In this document: piece by piece, positions 42,701 to 48,700 of the stretch | Numbering within the stretch: the first letter of the stretch is position 1 | Layout: every line of letters begins with the position of its first letter | Source of the DNA: Apostichopus japonicus | Lineage: Eukaryota; Echinodermata; Holothuroidea; Aspidochirotida; Stichopodidae | Assembly: GCF_037975245.1 (NCBI RefSeq) | Contig: NC_092568.1 | Coordinates: 8,815,001-8,879,000 of the forward strand | Direction: 5' to 3' | DNA: 64,000 nucleotides | The notes under the pieces: model-generated | What the model saw: the letters and a program-made list of their open reading frames with translations, nothing else | Database searches by the model: none | What the model was told of the DNA's origin: nothing | Made by a program: the position numbers and the translations under genes

Positions 42701-45700
42701 AGACATTCAGCAAATTGTCAGATAAAAATTCATCCTATTTTGACAAAAAGACAAAATGTTTTGTCTGTAATCTTTTGATGCATTTTAGCTGGAAGTTTAA
42801 TACTTATAAAGCCACTGAAGCAAGATTGTCTTTTGCATTCAAATTTTGGACAGAAATGTGGTTATACATTTCTTCTTCTTTGAATGAGGAATCTTGTCTG
42901 TTTTCTACTGACTACAAACTCTATGGATTAATTTTCCTTTGATACAGGTCATGGTTACATCCTTACTGAAGTTTGAGAATGCTTACAAGATACCCAATGT
43001 TAGAGTGACTGGTATCTTTTGCAGAACCAACATTCCCTCGTGCACTGCCTTTAGAGCATTTGGTGCACCGCAGGCGATGATCGCCACGGAAACATGGATG
43101 AACGACATCGCCCGGATTTGTGGGATATCACCAGAAAAGGTAAGTAGTACTTAATAAAGTATGCTGGTTTGGTTTATAGTAACAACTCTTAACTATTTGC
43201 TCATAGTAACCGTATATTATTGCTCTGTCTTTCAGCTTAACCATTTGTGTGATGCTTCACACATTGTTTACAGGTATGTGGTAGAATTTGGAGTTGGTGG
43301 TTTTAAAGATGAAGGTAAATATATAATGTTGTCCAAATCTGCATTTATACCTGCCTATATAAGCTAAATGAGCTGGAAAATGTACATTATGTGTTGAATA
43401 TAAAAGCAAATCTTTGCTCATGCAAGACAATTAACAATGAGTTTACTAACCCGGAGTATTTACTCAAACTAAAACTATGGAATAGAGTAAAAAGAGCAGA
43501 ATAGAGTAGATAAACATTTTGATACTAGTATTGTTCAGAATCGAAACTACACATCAAAACTGTTGAACTTAAAACAATTGTTTTCTTTTCTTTCATTTTT
43601 GAAACAAAACTTGTCAGCGAAGTTGTCATTTCAATGGGATCTTATTATCAATAGTAAAATTCAATATTTAAACAAAAAAAAGGAAAAAATTATCACTACA
43701 ACAACAAGCTGCTCCTAACCTGCAAATTCGATCTACTTGTTTTCCGCAACTCTTTTCAATAGCTTTAACAAAATTCTCCATCTTTCTCTCAGATTTATTT
43801 TGTAATTTCATATTTATTTACTTCTGGCTAACTCTTTCAGTCTCCCTGTACTATTCTTTAAAGAAAATTAATCAACCAAAACAATTTTGAAATGAACCAT
43901 TTAATATTGCATTTTACTTTTTTTTCCAACATGCACTCATTTGGTACAAACTTTCAGTAACATGTGACTCCATTTTCAGACAAGAAGGGAGAATTTCTCT
44001 TTTACCATTTTCAGTGGACAATAAATATAACAGATAATGTATAAACAGGTGCCTCTTGTTTAACTGTGGATTCTGGTATTACACAATTTTTACAAATTTT
44101 GTACAAAATGCAGCTTTTAGTGTCATTTTGTACTGTTTTACCCTTGGTGTTGTCATGATGTATACTATGCTTCATATATTCTTCAATACAATTTGAAAAT
44201 GCTTGTACAGTGTCCTTTGAACAATTCGAACATGGAAATACCCAAATTTATTTGATTTACTTTTAATAAAAGGACAGGTAATATTGTGTAATTAATATGG
44301 CATGTAATTACCCTATTGTCTGCAGGTTCGAGAACTGAATTTCTACAAGGAGGGAGATGCGACCCATCACAGCCAAGTTCTTCACGGTGTTACGTTATCC
44401 CGTTGCTGGGAGCAGTGCCTCACCCAGAGTAACCTTGCCACCAGGAGAATAAGTGTGGATAACTTCAACAAGTAATGTTGAATATTTCTTCAGTTTATGT
44501 TGAATTTGAGGTGATAGATCATTCACCAACGTTGAATCGGTTTTCATCGTAACTTATTCATCTGAGAAATGGCTAAAGGTTTGCAGGTTAACTGGTTTGC
44601 AAACTATCATTGTGTCACTCTTTTCAGAAGTAAATACATATTTAAAAAAAATGAATAATGTAACAACTTTCAAAGATTCACAATGTACTTCGAACGACGA
44701 CAAGATGAATTCCAATCCCAACTCCATGGATATTGGCTGAAGCTAGATTGATTTGGTCGAAACAACAGATAAACACAGTTAACAGATTACGGCTTATTAA
44801 ATGTGTCAATTACCAATCCTTTCACCCTCAAGCTGGAAACCTCGTCTGTTCGCTTGATGCAATTTGTTATCATTTTCGTTTATCTCTGCTGCTTCAATTG
44901 GTCTGTGAATTTGACCTACCTGTTTATTTCTTTTTCATAACATATTCACAGGGACAACAGATGGAAGAAAAGAGGTCTGGCAATAGTTCCGGTCAAATAC
45001 GGGATCGCATATATCGGTTTGGTCAAGTTTATGAACCAGGTTAGTGGTAGTATGTTCAACATTTCTCTGTTCTTTCTTTCTTTCTTTTTAAATTCTTTAA
45101 ATTATGTCTGTCCTTGCTGGACATCCCTTTATTCTCTCTCTGTGTTGTGATTGTACATTCATAAATACAACGATGGTTTACTGTTTTTCCAGGGAGGTGC
45201 CTGCGTGCATATCTACAAGGATGGTGCGGTCCTGTTGTCCCACGGTGGAATCGAGATAGGTCAGGGGATGTACACTAAGATGCATCAGGTCGCCAGCCGA
45301 ACTTTGGGAATTCCCATGGATAAATTCCATACCATCGACACAGCTACTGACAAAGTCCCTAACACATCGGGGACGGCAGCCAGTACCGGAACGGATTTGA
45401 ATGGCATGGCAGTCAAGGTGAGCAATAATTGTTTCTCTTTTAATTAGTAAAGCCAGTGGCGGAGCTAGGGGTATTGGTCAGGAGGGGCGAGAATGGTTTG
45501 TAGGGGTGTTTTTGACACTATCTAAGCGGAGCGCCACCACAGGTTGGCTCGGAGCGTACAGAAATTTTTTGAGTAAAGATACTCCCTAGATCGCCAGAAA
45601 TGACCCTTTCTGGGCCTTGCTAATTTGCAGATAAATGAAGAATAAATAGGTGTCATCGCCATTTTGTCAGAAAATTACACCTACAAAATGTGCCAAATGT

Positions 45701-48700
45701 CAATAGGTATTTGAGAGCACAATAAAAAAGTCAATAATCGTGAATAAGTAAAAAGTGGTAAAAAGCTGAAAAGGGCGCCAGCAGTCCATTTTAGTCTTTC
45801 AGGGGGGGGGGCATCCGCCCCCTCTGACTGTATGGACGCTCCGCCACTGAGTAAAGCGACTGCACTGACCACAGAGGGTGTAGAAGGGAGGGCAGTAGGG
45901 GGAAGAGGGGAGGGGGGGTGGAGAGGATGGGGATTCTCTAAGTGCTATTCTCACAAATTTCACCCCATCCTCATACTATCTAGAAGAAATGGAATATTGT
46001 ATACTGCAGAAAAATGTATGAGGATAAGGTAGAGGCTCAAATCCAAACCCTTGAGTCAGTTTCTTGAGGCAGTTTCTGTTTAGTTAATTAAGCCTCCTGA
46101 TGATTACATTGCTTCAAGTGGTTTTTATACAGTTACAAGTTTTCACAGAAAGGTACAAAAGTTGTAAAATTAATACTTTATGTAGAAATAATTTACTACA
46201 TTATTGATTGATTATTTTACTTTAATTTTCCAAAGTTGAAAAGAAAATTGATTTGCATTTGGTTTGGTTTCCCAAGTGTCTTTCAGTTTAGTTATTAACC
46301 GTAACGATACAGAGTAATTAATTTTAACTTTGAATGAAAACGTGTTTCTCATATGCAAATGGCACAGTGAATATTTCATCAAAGTGCAAATCAAAGTAAG
46401 GATTTTAGGAAAACACATAAATGCAATGGATCAACATACCGACCTACTGTGGGTTTACACCCAATGAATATGAATTTATTTGCGAATAACTTTTATAAAT
46501 GATTCCATGAAAGTCTAACAATTTTTGTCACCCGGATGCGTTTGCATATATTTGCATTTAACTCATACGAAGAGAAAATTTCATTTTTTGGAATTTTATT
46601 ATCCAGTAGTGTAGGAATACCACAAAAATCAACTCAAAAAGATGAATTTTAAATTAATCATTTTCATTCTTTTTTCTCTTCTCAGAATGCTTGTTTGAAA
46701 ATCATGGATAGATTGAAACCTATTGTCGATAAGAATCCTTCTGGAACCTGGGAGGATTGGGTAGGCATTTTGTTTCTCTTTCTCTTGATTTGAAAATGCG
46801 TTGCTGTTACTGCAATCGTGTGATGCCGTGTTTCAATATTCATCATTTAGTTTAACTACCGTGTAAAGTTGGCACTACTCGCCCATAAGCTCGATGGGGT
46901 AGGTTCGATATTAATAAAGTTTTATGTGGACATAAATTTATGTCAAGATAAATAAGACACATCAGATTTGAGATACTCTCAAAACACCAGAGGTATCTTG
47001 GGGTTTTTTCTGCAGCTAAGGCTTACACAGGCCACTGCAATAGCAAAAACTTTGAAGATGGTAAATAGGAAAATTCAAGTTTTGGGGTTGAGAATGCCGA
47101 AGTGGTGACTCATTGCCACATGTCTGAGATCAGTGATGGTTTCTTGTAGCCTGAATATGATGTACTGTACTGTTTCAATATGAAACATGTTCAATCGACC
47201 CATGCAATGATATGGGCCAGTTATGTCCTGAAGACTGACTCGAAAAATTATAAAAACAATGAGATTGTGATAGGAGACTATCTGTCCTTAAACAAAAGAG
47301 AATATAAATGTAACGAGAAGACTTTCAGATAATGTAACTGTTCAGTATGAAGCATGTTGAATCGACCCATGCTATTATACTAACCAATCATGTCCTGAAA
47401 ACTGACTCGAAAAATTATAAACAAATTTTGAAAGGACAAAGGAATCGTTGGCTGGATTTTAAATTAGCGAGCTCACTGGAATACAGGCGTTTCTCGTGCA
47501 TTTCATTAATCAGCGAGTGAAACATTGACTGGTTTATAAATGGAACAAATCATAGTTAGATTATAGATATGATGGGCTCAGAATTTGACATTGAAATTTC
47601 TCTCATTTTTCACAAGATCTCTGAGGCCTATCATTCTCGAATCAGTCTATCAGCTACTGGGTTCTGGAGGTAAGTGCTTCAAATAGTTTTTATTCTCAAG
47701 GCTATAACATGATAAAATGAGATTCAGAATGGGAAGAAGATGAGAATTGGAAGGTGAGATATAAGGAGGATAAGGAGCATAAGGAGGATGGTTAGAAGGT
47801 AAGGAGAGGAGAACCAGTCTTTGGGCATACTTCAGCATACAATGTTTACTTCTAGGAGATGTAAAATATTATCTCTATCACTAAAGATGAAGAAGAAGAA
47901 AAGTTGGAAGGATTACAGTGTTTGAAAATTAACTTGCGTTCCATCTTTCAATATTTTTGAATTTGATGTAATCATCAGAATTATTTATATTTTAAGAAAT
48001 TACATTATTTTTGTCTTAAGATTTGGTTTTATTTGAAGAAATTTTTCAGATAATTTCTATAACCGATAATTACCTAGTGCTACATTAACACCCTCAGGGA
48101 CCCTGAGGCATTGTCATGACTCCCCCCGCCCCCCTCATTTGTTAAGTTTTACATGCACAACCTGGAAATTGAAAGTTGGTGTGTCTTGCCTGTTAGTGTT
48201 CAAAGAGGAACCTTGTCCATTGTGGGCCCCTTGACCTTAGGGGACCTTAGGGGCCCCTAGACAAGTAGCCAATTGTGTATTCAATAACCCCTCCCATTAA
48301 CTACCCATGCATCCTTCTATCAATTGGTTTTCCTCTCTTTCCCACCTCCAGGACCCCTGACTTGGGTTACGACTTGCAAACCAATCAAGGAAACAATTTT
48401 AATTACTTTTGTTACGGGGCTGCAGCATCTGAGGTAGAGATAGACTGCTTGACGGGAGACCACGTGACCCTAAGAACGGATATCGTAATGGATGTGGGAG
48501 ATAGCCTCAACCCAGCTATTGATGTCGGCCAGGTGAGAAAACAGAGTAACAAAGTAATGCTATGGTGTGGTAGTGGTACGTGCAGGGGTGCTGTTACCCT
48601 CCATCCCACATGAGTCATAATGTTTAGAACAAACTAGTATAACAGAGTAACAAAGTAATGTTATGGTGTGGTAGTGGTACATGCAGGGGGGTGCTGGTCC

